Source: Chromohalobacter sp. 11-W (GTDB taxonomy: Bacteria > Pseudomonadota > Gammaproteobacteria > Pseudomonadales > Halomonadaceae). Taken from it: DNA of 64,000 nt. Below are positions 27,724 to 36,469 of this stretch, piece after piece (position 1 is the first letter of the stretch; every line of letters starts with the position of its first letter). The notes under the pieces are model-generated. The model had not been told where the DNA came from. It worked only from the letters and a program-made list of their open reading frames with translations, and did no database searches. The stretch lies in NCBI RefSeq assembly GCF_029889905.1, contig NZ_JARANZ010000002.1, forward strand, positions 62,001 to 126,000, given 5' to 3'. The position numbers and the translations under genes were made by a program.

Positions 27724-27945
27724 ATGAAAGAGTCGAACAATAAAACGTCGAACAACCCCGCCCGGCGTCACTTCTTGCGCAACATCGGACTGGGCACGGT
27801 CGCTGCGGGTGCGGTCGTGGCCGTCGGCCATGTCACCTTGGCACAGACACAGTCGGATGAAGAAAAAGACGCCGCCGATGCCGGCGAAACGACGTATCGC
27901 GAAACCGATCACGTCAAGGCGTTCTACGCCACCTTGCGCGACTAA
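27724..27945 (+). CDS. Small Tat-exported formate dehydrogenase region peptide
   Basis: A 73-residue protein with a twin-arginine signal (ARRHFLRNIGLGTVAAGAVV, about residues 13-32) and a short acidic mature part of about 35 residues without cysteines. It matches the known family of formate-dehydrogenase-region Tat targets, whose function is unknown. It lies between the chaperone and the catalytic subunit genes. As it binds no obvious cofactor, it may be a small structural subunit or an export partner. Confidence 0.85.
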   Translation: MKESNNKTSNNPARRHFLRNIGLGTVAAGAVVAVGHVTLAQTQSDEEKDAADAGETTYRETDHVKAFYATLRD

Positions 27946-27978
27946 ACGGTCGAGAGAACCGGAACTGAGGACATAACC

Positions 27979-30840
27979 ATGCGATTGACTCGAAAATCCT
28001 CCCAACCCGCCAGCCAAGGTGGGCTGGGCATCAGCCGCCGGCAATTCCTGCAGCGCAGTGGCGTGGCGACGGGTGGCCTCGCCGCTGCCGGCTTCATGGG
28101 CCATGGCATGATGCAGGCCGCCAACGCCAAGGAAAAAACGGCGTATTCCGATGCGCCCGTCGAAACCAAACGCACCATCTGCTCCCACTGCTCGGTGGGC
28201 TGCGGCGTCTACGCCGAGGTACAGGAAGGCGTCTGGACCAAGCAGGAGCCCGCGTTCGACCACCCCATCAACCGCGGCGCGCATTGCGCCAAGGGCGCCT
28301 CACTGCGCGAGCACGGCCACTCCACGCGACGCTTGAAGTATCCGATGAAGCTGGTCGACGGCAAATGGCAGCGCCTCGAATGGGATCAGGCCATCGAGGA
28401 GATCGGTGACAAGGTCCTGGAGCTCAGCGAACAACACGGTCCCGACAGTATTTATTGGCTAGGGTCGGCCAAGTTCAATAACGAACAAGCCTACTTGATG
28501 CGTAAGCTGGCAGCCTTGTGGGGCACCAACAATACCGATCACCAGGCACGCATCTGCCACTCCACTACCGTCGCCGGTGTGGCCAATACCTGGGGTTACG
28601 GGGCGATGACCAATTCGCTCAACGACATGCACTTCAGCAAGTCGATTCTGTTCATCGGCTCCAACCCCAGCGAAGCGCACCCCGTCGCCATGCAGCACAT
28701 CCTGCATGCCAAGGAACGTAGCCACGCGCAGATCATCGTCGTCGACCCACGCTTCACGCGGACCGCTGCCAAAGCCAACAAGTACGTACGCCTGCGGCCG
28801 GGGTCCGACGTAGCCTACATCTGGGGCCTGCTCTGGCATATCTTCGATAATGGCTGGGAAGACCAGCAGTTCATCGATCAGCGCGTTTTCGGCATGGAAG
28901 AAGTGCGCCGCGAAGTCGCCGAGTTCCCCCCGGAGGTCGTCGAACGTATCACCGGCGTCGGCGAGGCCGACATGTACGATGTCGCCAAGCGCATCAGCGA
29001 GAACCGCCCCGGCTGCGTGGTGTGGTGCATGGGCGGGACCCAGCACACCACCGGCAACAACAATACCCGCGCGTACTGCATTCTCGAACTAGCGCTAGGC
29101 AATATTGGCGTTTCCGGCGGCGGGGCCAACATCTTCCGTGGCCACGACAACGTGCAGGGCGCGACCGATCTAGGGTTGATGTCGCATTCACTCCCTGGGT
29201 ATTACGGTCTCACCGAAGGCGCATGGAAGCACTGGGCCAAGATATGGAATGTCGATTACGAGTGGATCAAGAACCGTTTCGACCAGGCCGAGTACAACGG
29301 CAGCCTGCCCATGAACTCCAATGGCATCACCGTCTCGCGGTGGATAGATGGAGTTCTGGAAAACGACGAGGATATCGCCCAGCGCACCAGCCTCAAGGCG
29401 ATGTTCTACTGGGGGCATGCGGTGAACTCGCAGACCCGTGGTCCGGAAATGAAAAAGGCCATGAGTCAGCTCGAATTGATGGTCGTGGTCGATCCCTACC
29501 CCACCGTCGCCGCCGTCATGCACGACCGCACGGATGGCGTGTACCTGCTACCCGCGGCCACGCAGTTCGAAACCACCGGTAGCGTGACCGCCACCAACCG
29601 CTCGCTGCAATGGCGCGATAAGGTCGTCGAACCGATGTTCGACTCCAAGCCCGATCATGAAATCATGTATCTCATGGCCAAGAAGCTGGGCTTCGGCGAC
29701 GAGTTCACACGCAACTTCGCCATCGAGGACGGACGCCCGGTCATTGAAGATGTCCTACGCGAGATCAACGCCGGCATGTGGACCGTGGGCTATACCGGGC
29801 AAAGTCCCGAACGCCTCAAGGAACACCAGAAGAATTGGCACACCTTCAACTTCGATACGTTGAAAGCGGAAGGCGGTCCCGCCGATGGTGATTTCTACGG
29901 TTTGCCCTGGCCCTGTTGGGGAACGCCCGAATTCAATCACCCCGGCACGCCCCTGCTCTACGATATGAGCAAGTCCGTTAAAGAAGGTGGCCTTACGTTC
30001 CGAGCCCGCTTCGGCGTCGAGTACGACGGCGAGGATCTACTCGCCGACGGGGTCGCAAGCGAGGGCTCCGAGCTCAACGACGGTTACCCCGAGTTCACCG
30101 CCGACATGCTCAAGGACTTGGGCTGGTGGGATGATCTCACCGCCGAAGAGAAAACCGCGGCGGAAGGCAAGAACTGGAAGACCGACCTCTCCGGCGGTAT
30201 TCAGCGCGTGGCCATCGAGCACGGTTGCGCGCCGTTCGGCAACGCCAAGGCTCGCTGCCGTGTGTGGACCTTCCCCGACGAGGTGCCCAAGCATCGCGAG
30301 CCGCTCTATACCAGCCGGCGCGATCTGGTTGAGGAATATCCGACTTGGGACGACGTGGCGTCCTTCTATCGTCTGCCGACTCTCTATCGCTCGATTCAGG
30401 AGAAAGACTTCAGCAAGGAATTCCCGATTATCCTGACCTCAGGGCGCTTGGTTGAGTACGAAGGGGGTGGCGAAGAAACCCGCTCCATGTCATGGCTCGC
30501 CGAGCTTCAGCAGGAAATGTTCGTCGAGATCAATCCAGCCCAGGCCAACGACCTGGGCATTAAGAACGATGACATGGTCTGGGTTCACGGACCCGAGGGC
30601 GGCAAAGTCAAGGTCAAGGCCATGGTGACACCACGCGTGGCGCGCGACGTAGCGTTCATGCCCTTCCATTTCGGTGGCATCTTCCAGGGCGAGAGCCTGG
30701 CGGACAAGTACCCCGAAGGTGCACGGCCCTATGTCCTCGGCGAGGCCGCCAACACCGCGACCACTTACGGTTACGACATAGTGACGCAAATGCAGGAAAC
30801 CAAGTGCACGCTATGCCGGATCGAGAAAGCCTCCGCCTGA
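27979..30840 (+). CDS. Formate dehydrogenase catalytic subunit (Cys-type, Tat-exported)
   Basis: A 953-residue molybdopterin oxidoreductase that oxidises formate to CO2, probably on the periplasmic face. A Tat signal (SRRQFLQRSG, residues 19-28) is followed by the N-terminal 4Fe-4S site (CSHCSVGCGVY ... GAHCAKG, about 68-104). The residue corresponding to the selenocysteine of E. coli FdnG is Cys193 (ARICHSTTVAG), encoded by an ordinary TGC. The MGD-binding domains follow, with the C-terminal domain (about 810-950) carrying the KNDDMVWVHGPEGGKVKV barrel. A Trp/acid-rich insertion near 640-730 is present. It is translated with the beta and gamma subunit genes that follow. Confidence 0.95.
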   Translation: MRLTRKSSQPASQGGLGISRRQFLQRSGVATGGLAAAGFMGHGMMQAANAKEKTAYSDAPVETKRTICSHCSVGCGVYAEVQEGVWTKQEPAFDHPINRGAHCAKGASLREHGHSTRRLKYPMKLVDGKWQRLEWDQAIEEIGDKVLELSEQHGPDSIYWLGSAKFNNEQAYLMRKLAALWGTNNTDHQARICHSTTVAGVANTWGYGAMTNSLNDMHFSKSILFIGSNPSEAHPVAMQHILHAKERSHAQIIVVDPRFTRTAAKANKYVRLRPGSDVAYIWGLLWHIFDNGWEDQQFIDQRVFGMEEVRREVAEFPPEVVERITGVGEADMYDVAKRISENRPGCVVWCMGGTQHTTGNNNTRAYCILELALGNIGVSGGGANIFRGHDNVQGATDLGLMSHSLPGYYGLTEGAWKHWAKIWNVDYEWIKNRFDQAEYNGSLPMNSNGITVSRWIDGVLENDEDIAQRTSLKAMFYWGHAVNSQTRGPEMKKAMSQLELMVVVDPYPTVAAVMHDRTDGVYLLPAATQFETTGSVTATNRSLQWRDKVVEPMFDSKPDHEIMYLMAKKLGFGDEFTRNFAIEDGRPVIEDVLREINAGMWTVGYTGQSPERLKEHQKNWHTFNFDTLKAEGGPADGDFYGLPWPCWGTPEFNHPGTPLLYDMSKSVKEGGLTFRARFGVEYDGEDLLADGVASEGSELNDGYPEFTADMLKDLGWWDDLTAEEKTAAEGKNWKTDLSGGIQRVAIEHGCAPFGNAKARCRVWTFPDEVPKHREPLYTSRRDLVEEYPTWDDVASFYRLPTLYRSIQEKDFSKEFPIILTSGRLVEYEGGGEETRSMSWLAELQQEMFVEINPAQANDLGIKNDDMVWVHGPEGGKVKVKAMVTPRVARDVAFMPFHFGGIFQGESLADKYPEGARPYVLGEAANTATTYGYDIVTQMQETKCTLCRIEKASA

Positions 30841-30898
30841 CCGACGATGCTTGAAACACCGATGAGGCCTCGCGCCTCATCGGTTAGAGGAGAACACC

Positions 30899-31549
30899 AT
30901 GGCTCAAATGAAATTTCTTTGCGACGCCGAACGTTGCATCGAGTGCAATGGCTGCGTCACGGCCTGCAAGAACGCCAACGAAACCGACTGGGGTATCCAG
31001 CGTCGTCGCGTGGTAACCCTGGACGACGGCAAGCCCTCCGAGGTCTCGATCTCGGTGGCCTGCATGCACTGCGACGATGCTCCCTGCATGGCGGTATGCC
31101 CCACCGACTGCTTCTACAAGACCGATGACGGCATCGTCCTGCACGACAAGGACATCTGCATCGGCTGCGGTTACTGCCTCTACGCCTGCCCCTTCGGCGC
31201 GCCGCAGTTTCCCAAGGAAGAAGCCTTCGGCGAACGCGGCAAGATGGACAAGTGCACCTTCTGCGCCGGCGGTCCCGCCGAGACCAAGGAAGAAGAATAC
31301 GAAAAGTACGGCGCCAACCGCATCGCCGAAGGCAAATTGCCCCTGTGCGCCGAGATGTGCTCCACCAAGGCGCTGTTGGCCGGTGACGCCCAGACCATTT
31401 CCGACATCTTCCGCCAGCGTGTGGTCTATCGCGGCCATGAAGACGGCGGCTGGTCGTCCGTCGAGAAGGCGCAAATGTCGGGCCCGGACGTCTCGGCCAA
31501 TCTCGACGAGATGGCCTACGACGCCACCCGCGCCACACGTGAAGGGTGA
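30899..31549 (+). CDS. Formate dehydrogenase iron-sulfur (beta) subunit
   Basis: A 216-residue electron-transfer subunit with four 4Fe-4S sites: CIECNGCVTACKNAN, CMHCDDAPCMAVCPTDC, CIGCGYCLYACPFGAP and the split CTFC ... CAEMCSTKAL. It has no signal peptide or membrane helix; it is presumably exported folded together with the Tat-tagged catalytic subunit. AGAGGAGAA lies upstream of the ATG. It passes electrons from the catalytic subunit to the cytochrome b subunit. Confidence 0.94.
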   Translation: MAQMKFLCDAERCIECNGCVTACKNANETDWGIQRRRVVTLDDGKPSEVSISVACMHCDDAPCMAVCPTDCFYKTDDGIVLHDKDICIGCGYCLYACPFGAPQFPKEEAFGERGKMDKCTFCAGGPAETKEEEYEKYGANRIAEGKLPLCAEMCSTKALLAGDAQTISDIFRQRVVYRGHEDGGWSSVEKAQMSGPDVSANLDEMAYDATRATREG

Positions 31550-31560
31550 GGAGAACGCTC

Positions 31561-32604
31561 ATGCACACACTCATGCAATGCCTGTGGCGGCTGCGTATGA
31601 TCGGTGCGGTGCTATTGCTGGCGGTGTTGGCCGCCAGCCTGGCCCCACCCTCATCGGCGGCTGAGCCCGACGAGGAAATCGGTCAAGCGGTCGGCACGGT
31701 GGACGCCGACACCTGGCGACAGGTCAAGAGTGGCGAGAACTTCATCGATTCCCGCCATGACTCGACCTACAACCTGATCAACCCCAGCGGCGAGACCTGG
31801 CGCCAGATTCGTAACGAGTGGATTTCGCCCGCCGGCCTGATCGCCATCGGCGGCATGCTGGCGATCCTGATCATCTTCTACCTTGTTGTCGGACGCAACG
31901 ACCTCGATCACGAGCGCACGGGTCGTAAAATCCTGCGCTGGACCGCTCTCGAGCGCTCGTTGCACTGGACCGTGGCGACGCTGTTCATCGCTCTCTCGCT
32001 GACAGGCTTGAATCTGCTGTATGGCAAGTTCGTGTTCCGGCACATCTTCGGCGATGTCTTCTGGGCCAACATGATCATGGGCTCCAAGCTGATCCACAAC
32101 TACGCGGGGCCCGTCTTCGGCATCCTGCTCATCGTCATTCTCGCCAAATGGCTCAAGATGAACTTGCCCAAGAAGCACGACTGGGAATGGTTCAAGCAAG
32201 GTGGCGGCATGGTGGGCGACAAGCATCCCGATGCCGGTTTCGCCAATGCCGGCGAAAAGGTCTGGTTCTGGCTGCTGGCCAGTGTCGGTCTGCTGGTCAT
32301 CGTGAGTGGCTTCGTGCTCGACTTTCCCATCTTCGGCCAGACCCGGGACAACATGCAGTGGGCCAACATGTTCCACGGCGTGACGTCGTTGATCTTGATG
32401 ACCGTGGCGCTCGGGCATATCTATATCGGCACCCTGGGCACCGAGGGCGCGTTCGAAGGCATGGCGACCGGCTATGTCGACGAAACCTGGGCCAAGCAGC
32501 ACCACAACCTGTGGTACGAGGAGGTCAAGAACAGCGCCGGCCAGCCCCAGCAAAGCGATCCACCCGTCGGCGACGACACGGCGACGGCACACCGACCCAA
32601 CTGA
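31561..32604 (+). CDS. Formate dehydrogenase cytochrome b (gamma) subunit
   Basis: A 347-residue membrane subunit. Residues 1-33 are a cleavable signal (LAVLAASLAPPSSAAE), followed by a periplasmic stretch of about 70 residues and a four-helix cytochrome b domain (about 95-320). Heme-ligand histidines are likely in ALERSLHWTVATLF, KLIHNYAGPVFG and NMFHGVTSLILMTVALGH. It delivers electrons to the quinone pool. GAGGAG at 31549-31554 fits the ATG at 31561 rather than the in-frame ATG at 31546. Last gene of the operon, followed by a strong terminator. Confidence 0.92.
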   Translation: MHTLMQCLWRLRMIGAVLLLAVLAASLAPPSSAAEPDEEIGQAVGTVDADTWRQVKSGENFIDSRHDSTYNLINPSGETWRQIRNEWISPAGLIAIGGMLAILIIFYLVVGRNDLDHERTGRKILRWTALERSLHWTVATLFIALSLTGLNLLYGKFVFRHIFGDVFWANMIMGSKLIHNYAGPVFGILLIVILAKWLKMNLPKKHDWEWFKQGGGMVGDKHPDAGFANAGEKVWFWLLASVGLLVIVSGFVLDFPIFGQTRDNMQWANMFHGVTSLILMTVALGHIYIGTLGTEGAFEGMATGYVDETWAKQHHNLWYEEVKNSAGQPQQSDPPVGDDTATAHRPN

Positions 32605-32640
32605 ACGCCATAACGAGCGCTGAAACACCGCAAGCGAGAC

Positions 32641-32672
32641 GACACCGCCCCCCCGGGCGGTGTCGCTCTTTG
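32641..32672 (+). terminator. Strong terminator of the formate dehydrogenase operon
   Basis: GACACCGCCC pairs perfectly with GGGCGGTGTC (10 bp, CCCC loop), followed by GCTCTTTG. It lies 36 bases after the cytochrome subunit stop codon. Confidence 0.8.
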
Positions 32673-32721
32673 TTATGCTAGTTTTATCTCCTAATGACAT
32701 GCCAAGCGAAGAGGCTCTTCC

Positions 32722-33042
32722 ATGCAACACATCGACGCTGACACGCGCACCGAACTCGAGGCGGCTGCCTTCCGCCAGCTACTCGACCACCTCGATGCCA
32801 ACAAGGACGTGCAGAACATCGACCTGATGATCCTGGCCGACTTCTGCCGCAACTGCCTCTCCAAATGGCTGGTGGCCGCCGCCAGCGAGCGCGGTATCGA
32901 ACTCGACTACGAAACGGCCCGCGAATACGTCTACGGCATGCCCTACAGCGAATGGAAAGAGCTCTATCAGGCCCCTGCCACGCCCGAACAACTCGAGGCG
33001 CTGGACGCCCGCCAGAAGCGTAAGAAGGACACGCACGCATGA
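32722..33042 (+). CDS. DUF1244 protein
   Basis: A 106-residue helical cytoplasmic protein of the DUF1244 family. The conserved part is NIDLMILADFCRNCLSKWL ... YGMPYSEWKELYQ, with a Cys-x2-Cys that may bind metal. The basic tail ends in KRKKDTHA. Function unknown. The moaB start overlaps its stop, so it is cotranscribed with moaB-moeA even though it is not a known molybdenum cofactor gene. Confidence 0.85.
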   Translation: MQHIDADTRTELEAAAFRQLLDHLDANKDVQNIDLMILADFCRNCLSKWLVAAASERGIELDYETAREYVYGMPYSEWKELYQAPATPEQLEALDARQKRKKDTHA

Positions 33043-33563
33043 GCGATGCCGCTTTCGTTCCCCTCAAGATCGCCGTGCTGACCGTCTCCGATACCCGCAC
33101 GGAGGAAAGCGACCGCTCGGGTAACGCGCTGGTGGAACGCCTGAAGCGCGATGGGCACGAACTCGCCGACAAACGCATCGTCGTCGATGACGTCTATCGT
33201 ATCCGCGCGCTCGTCGCTCAGTGGATCGCCGATGAGGACGTGCAGGTCATCGTCACCACCGGCGGCACCGGCTTCACCGGGCGCGACTCCACCCCCGAGG
33301 CGGTCGAAGTGTTGCTCGACAAGCACATCGAAGGCTTCGGCGAGTTGTTTCGCCACTTGTCGTGGCAGGAAATCGGCAGCTCCACCGTGCAGAGCCGCTG
33401 TCTCGGTGGCCTGGCCAACGCTACCGTGGTGTTCTGCTTGCCTGGTTCCACCGGCGCCTGCCGCACCGCATGGGACGGCATACTTCACGAACAGCTCGAC
33501 AGCCGCCATCAACCGTGCAACTTCGCCAACCTCGTCATTCCCGGGAGAGGCCAGCATGGCTGA
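33039..33563 (+). CDS. moaB: Molybdenum cofactor biosynthesis protein B
   Basis: A 174-residue MoaB/MogA-fold protein that adenylylates molybdopterin before metal insertion. The signatures are LTVSDTRTEESDRSGN and TTGGTGFTGRDSTPEAV, with LPGSTGACRTAWDGIL near the end. It overlaps DUF1244 by four bases at its start and moeA by eight at its end, so the three genes are translationally coupled. It supplies cofactor to molybdoenzymes such as the neighbouring formate dehydrogenase. Confidence 0.95.
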   Translation: MSDAAFVPLKIAVLTVSDTRTEESDRSGNALVERLKRDGHELADKRIVVDDVYRIRALVAQWIADEDVQVIVTTGGTGFTGRDSTPEAVEVLLDKHIEGFGELFRHLSWQEIGSSTVQSRCLGGLANATVVFCLPGSTGACRTAWDGILHEQLDSRHQPCNFANLVIPGRGQHG

Positions 33564-34746
33564 GCTGCAAAGCGTCGAGCGCGCGCTGGAGGCGTTGTTG
33601 GAGGATGTAAAGACGGGAGGTACCGAACGCATCGATTGCGAGGCAGCGGCGGGCCGCGTGCTGGCCGAATCGGTCACCGCCCGCCTCGACGTACCGCCTG
33701 CCGATAACAGCGCCATGGATGGCTATGCCCTGCGCCATGCCGATGCCGGTCAGTGGTTACCCATCAGCCAGCGTATCGCGGCCGGCTACGCACCTGAGCC
33801 GCTCGCGCCGGGTACCTGCGTACGCATCTTCACCGGTGGGGAAATACCGCCGGGTGCCGATACGGTCGTGATGCAGGAACGCGTGGAGGCGCAAGACGCC
33901 CAGGCGCATATTCCCGGCGACATCACGCTGGGCGACAACGTGCGTCGCCGTGGGCGCGACGTGGAAGCCGGCACTCCGCTTCTGGAAGCAGGCACCCGGC
34001 TGGAAGCGGCCGCCCTGGGGCACCTGGCCGGTCAAGGCATCACGCAGGTCAACGTTTATCGTCGTCCGCGCGTGGCGCTGCTCTCCACCGGCGATGAAAT
34101 CGTCGACCCCAGCCAGTCGCTCGCCGCGGGGCAGATCCATAACTCCAATCGGCCCATGCTCTCGCGCCTGCTCGAGCGCTTTGGCGCCGAGCTGGTCATG
34201 CGCGAGCACGTGCCCGATGACTTCGCGACCACCCAGCGCCTCCTGCGCGAGGCCACCGAGCAAGCCGATGTCATCGTCACCACTGGTGGCGTCAGCGTCG
34301 GCGAAGAAGACCACGTCAAGCACGCACTGGAGTCACTGGGCCAACTAGACCTTTGGCAATTGGCCATGCGCCCCGGCAAACCACTGGCATTGGGGCGCAT
34401 CGGCCATGCACGACTGGTGGGCCTGCCCGGCAACCCCGTTTCATGCTTCGTCGGCGCCTGGGTATATCTTCGTCCCCTCATGGGCGCCCTGCTGGGTTGC
34501 CCACGCATGGCCACGCTGCCCCGCCTGTGGGCACGCGCGGCCTTCACCACGCGCACGCAGGCGCGGCGTCATTACATGCGTGTGGGGCTCGAGTTCACCG
34601 CCGATGGCATCGTCGCCCACGCCTTCGCCGATCAGAACTCAGCCGTGCTGTCCTCTTGCCTCGAGGCCGATGCCCTGGCGGTCGTCCCCGAACACACCAC
34701 CCTTCACGAAGGCGAGCGCGTGGAGTGCCTTTGGCTGACGGATTAA
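33556..34746 (+). CDS. moeA: Molybdopterin molybdotransferase
   Basis: Inserts molybdate into adenylylated molybdopterin. 396 residues with the usual four domains; motifs are PPADNSAMDGYALR, IFTGGEIPPGADTVVMQE, STGDEIVDP and VTTGGVSVGEEDHVK, followed by PGKPLALG and LPGNPVS. The frame is open upstream to 33151, but the GGGAGAGG at 33543-33550 and homology both favour the ATG at 33556 (MAELQSVERAL). It overlaps moaB by eight bases and converges on acpH 18 bases later. Confidence 0.96.
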   Translation: MAELQSVERALEALLEDVKTGGTERIDCEAAAGRVLAESVTARLDVPPADNSAMDGYALRHADAGQWLPISQRIAAGYAPEPLAPGTCVRIFTGGEIPPGADTVVMQERVEAQDAQAHIPGDITLGDNVRRRGRDVEAGTPLLEAGTRLEAAALGHLAGQGITQVNVYRRPRVALLSTGDEIVDPSQSLAAGQIHNSNRPMLSRLLERFGAELVMREHVPDDFATTQRLLREATEQADVIVTTGGVSVGEEDHVKHALESLGQLDLWQLAMRPGKPLALGRIGHARLVGLPGNPVSCFVGAWVYLRPLMGALLGCPRMATLPRLWARAAFTTRTQARRHYMRVGLEFTADGIVAHAFADQNSAVLSSCLEADALAVVPEHTTLHEGERVECLWLTD

Positions 34747-34764
34747 TGCCACTGAAAACGAGGC

Positions 34765-35319
34765 CTAGTCAGCGCTCAACGCCTGATTGAGCGCCGGCCA
34801 GAGGACATGGAAGTCGTGCTCTAGTACGGGGTAGTCGGCGCGCAACCAGGGCACCAATTCGGCCAGACGATTGGGGCCACTCAAACGGCGCCCGAGGCCC
34901 GCGATCGCCTGGCAGGTGAAGTCGAAATCGGCGTAACGACTCAGCCAGTCGTCTTCGATCAGGGCGGGAATCATGGGGGCCAAGCGGTTAGGAGCTCGCC
35001 CCTGGGCTTGGAGCACCCGGTAACAACGCGCAACCAAGGCGACATCGGCATGATCGCGCGCCACGAAATGATCCCACACCAGGTCCAGAGCGATGCCCAC
35101 CACACGCCGCTGGGGGCGCGGTGCGCGTTCGCGTACGCCTCGGATCACGGCATGGTCATCGACCCAGGCATCCACGCGGCGATGATGACGGATACCGCGT
35201 GCGACCTCCGCCGCCCAATCGCCATCGGGGTCGCCCTTGACGCCATCGGCGATCAAGTTGCCGTACAGGAAGGCGTCGTTGCCACCACGTGCCAGCCAGG
35301 CATGTGCAAGAAAGTTCAT
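34765..35319 (-). CDS. acpH: Acyl carrier protein phosphodiesterase
   Basis: A 184-residue HD-like hydrolase that removes 4'-phosphopantetheine from acyl carrier protein. Family features are the N-terminal MNFLAHAWLA, GNLIADGVKG and GIRHHRRVDAWVDDH (metal ligands), and LDLVWDHFVARDH. It lies just upstream of nothing else on this strand and converges with moeA. The 36 bases before its start carry a short tandem repeat (35334-35363). Confidence 0.9.
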   Translation of the reverse strand: MNFLAHAWLARGGNDAFLYGNLIADGVKGDPDGDWAAEVARGIRHHRRVDAWVDDHAVIRGVRERAPRPQRRVVGIALDLVWDHFVARDHADVALVARCYRVLQAQGRAPNRLAPMIPALIEDDWLSRYADFDFTCQAIAGLGRRLSGPNRLAELVPWLRADYPVLEHDFHVLWPALNQALSAD

Positions 35320-35355
35320 GGAAGACCTAAAGGTAGCTCTTAAAGACGATAGTTC

Positions 35356-35709
35356 TTAAAGACAGTTGGTTGGCTTGGGCAATCCCGCCAGGCGCGCGCC
35401 CACCTTTGCGGGGCTGTCGGGAAACAACCGCATCAAGTGCAAGGAACGCCCTTTATCGGGCCCCAGCGCCTGGCTGACGGCCTTGACCAAGGGCCGCATC
35501 GCCGGGGCGTTCTCATAACGCGCGTAGAAGGCTCGCAAAACCTCGAGAACTTCCCAGTGTTCGGGCGTCAGTTCCCTGCCTTCCTCGGCGGCCAGCGCCT
35601 CGGCTACGGCCGGTGTCCAGGCCGTCAAATCGACTATGAACCCTTCGGGGTCGAGCCCGATGTCGCGGCCTTCTACCGTGATATAGCGTGTCGCTTGCGT
35701 CGTCGCCAT
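35356..35709 (-). CDS. tusE: Sulfur relay protein TusE (DsrC family)
   Basis: A 117-residue TusE that takes persulfide sulfur from TusBCD and hands it to MnmA for 2-thiolation of U34 in tRNAs for Lys, Glu and Gln. The C terminus KPTNCL carries the sulfur-carrying cysteine as the penultimate residue; the second cysteine of dissimilatory DsrC is missing, as expected for TusE. The start (MATTQATRY) overlaps the tusB stop by one base. Last gene of tusDCBE. Confidence 0.93.
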   Translation of the reverse strand: MATTQATRYITVEGRDIGLDPEGFIVDLTAWTPAVAEALAAEEGRELTPEHWEVLEVLRAFYARYENAPAMRPLVKAVSQALGPDKGRSLHLMRLFPDSPAKVGARLAGLPKPTNCL

Positions 35710-35999
35710 CAGAACCAGCTCACCGTGCGTTGCGCTTCCTCGGTCAGCGCCACGAAACCGTCCATGTCGACGATGATCACGCGGGCATCGCAACGTCCCG
35801 CCAAACCGCGCGACTCCAGATCCTCGCGCAGGGCGAACAAGCGCCCGTCCAGACCGGGAAAATGTTGTACCTGTGCACTCACCGCGCCAAACACGCCATC
35901 TTCGATCAGCATCAACCCATCTTCCTCCCCCATCGCGCGCAATACGTCCTGATGAACGGAGCTCGAACTCGGGGCACGATTGAGCAAGTGCAACAACAT
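35709..35999 (-). CDS. tusB: Sulfur relay protein TusB (DsrH family)
   Basis: A 96-residue DsrH-fold subunit of the TusBCD complex. The N-terminal MLLHLLNRAP and GLMLIEDGVFGAV are typical; it has no catalytic cysteine in the usual position, as in other TusB proteins, apart from Cys in the GRCDARV strand. It lies 53 bases after tusC and overlaps tusE by one base. Confidence 0.9.
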   Translation of the reverse strand: MLLHLLNRAPSSSSVHQDVLRAMGEEDGLMLIEDGVFGAVSAQVQHFPGLDGRLFALREDLESRGLAGRCDARVIIVDMDGFVALTEEAQRTVSWF

Positions 36000-36052
36000 T
36001 CGCAGGTGTCTCCTAATAGCGCTGCCCAGCTAACGTTCAGTACGGGCAGCGT

Positions 36053-36433
36053 TCAGAAATTGAAGATTTGACGGTGGCCGGCAAGCACCGTCGACAGTTC
36101 CGGCGCCGACACTTCAATCACCGGCAAGAGCAGATCGTCGGGGGTTAATCCGCGCGTCTCGAGCGAGTCGGCATCGACATACAAACGCTCGATATCGTAC
36201 ATCTCCAGCATCTCGAAGGTGCTTTGTGAGCCCTTCTGTCCCAGTGGACCCGGGCCTTGTTCCCGAAGCAATGCCCAGACGCCGTCCCCCATCAGCAACA
36301 ACGAGACGGACTGGCCGAAGGCCGCACCCACCAATGCTAGATCGAGAGCCTCGCGTAGCCATAAGCCGCCGTGCGGCGCATGGCGCAGCATCACCAGAAG
36401 ATCGCCGTGCGGCGCCTCGGTTATCTCGGACAT
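36053..36433 (-). CDS. tusC: Sulfur relay protein TusC (DsrF family)
   Basis: A 126-residue DsrF-fold subunit of TusBCD. Characteristic stretches are RHAPHGGLWLREALDLALVGAAFGQSVSLLLMGDGV and the MYDIERLYVDADSLETRGL part. It is placed between tusD (37-base gap) and tusB. Confidence 0.9.
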   Translation of the reverse strand: MSEITEAPHGDLLVMLRHAPHGGLWLREALDLALVGAAFGQSVSLLLMGDGVWALLREQGPGPLGQKGSQSTFEMLEMYDIERLYVDADSLETRGLTPDDLLLPVIEVSAPELSTVLAGHRQIFNF

Positions 36434-36469
36434 GACAGTTCCTCATGGCATGAATGCGCGACGCCAAAT

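Noticed and set aside
31651-32730. 359-codon open frame on the minus strand
   Set aside because: Antisense to the cytochrome b subunit and its terminator; composition is that of a mirrored membrane protein gene.
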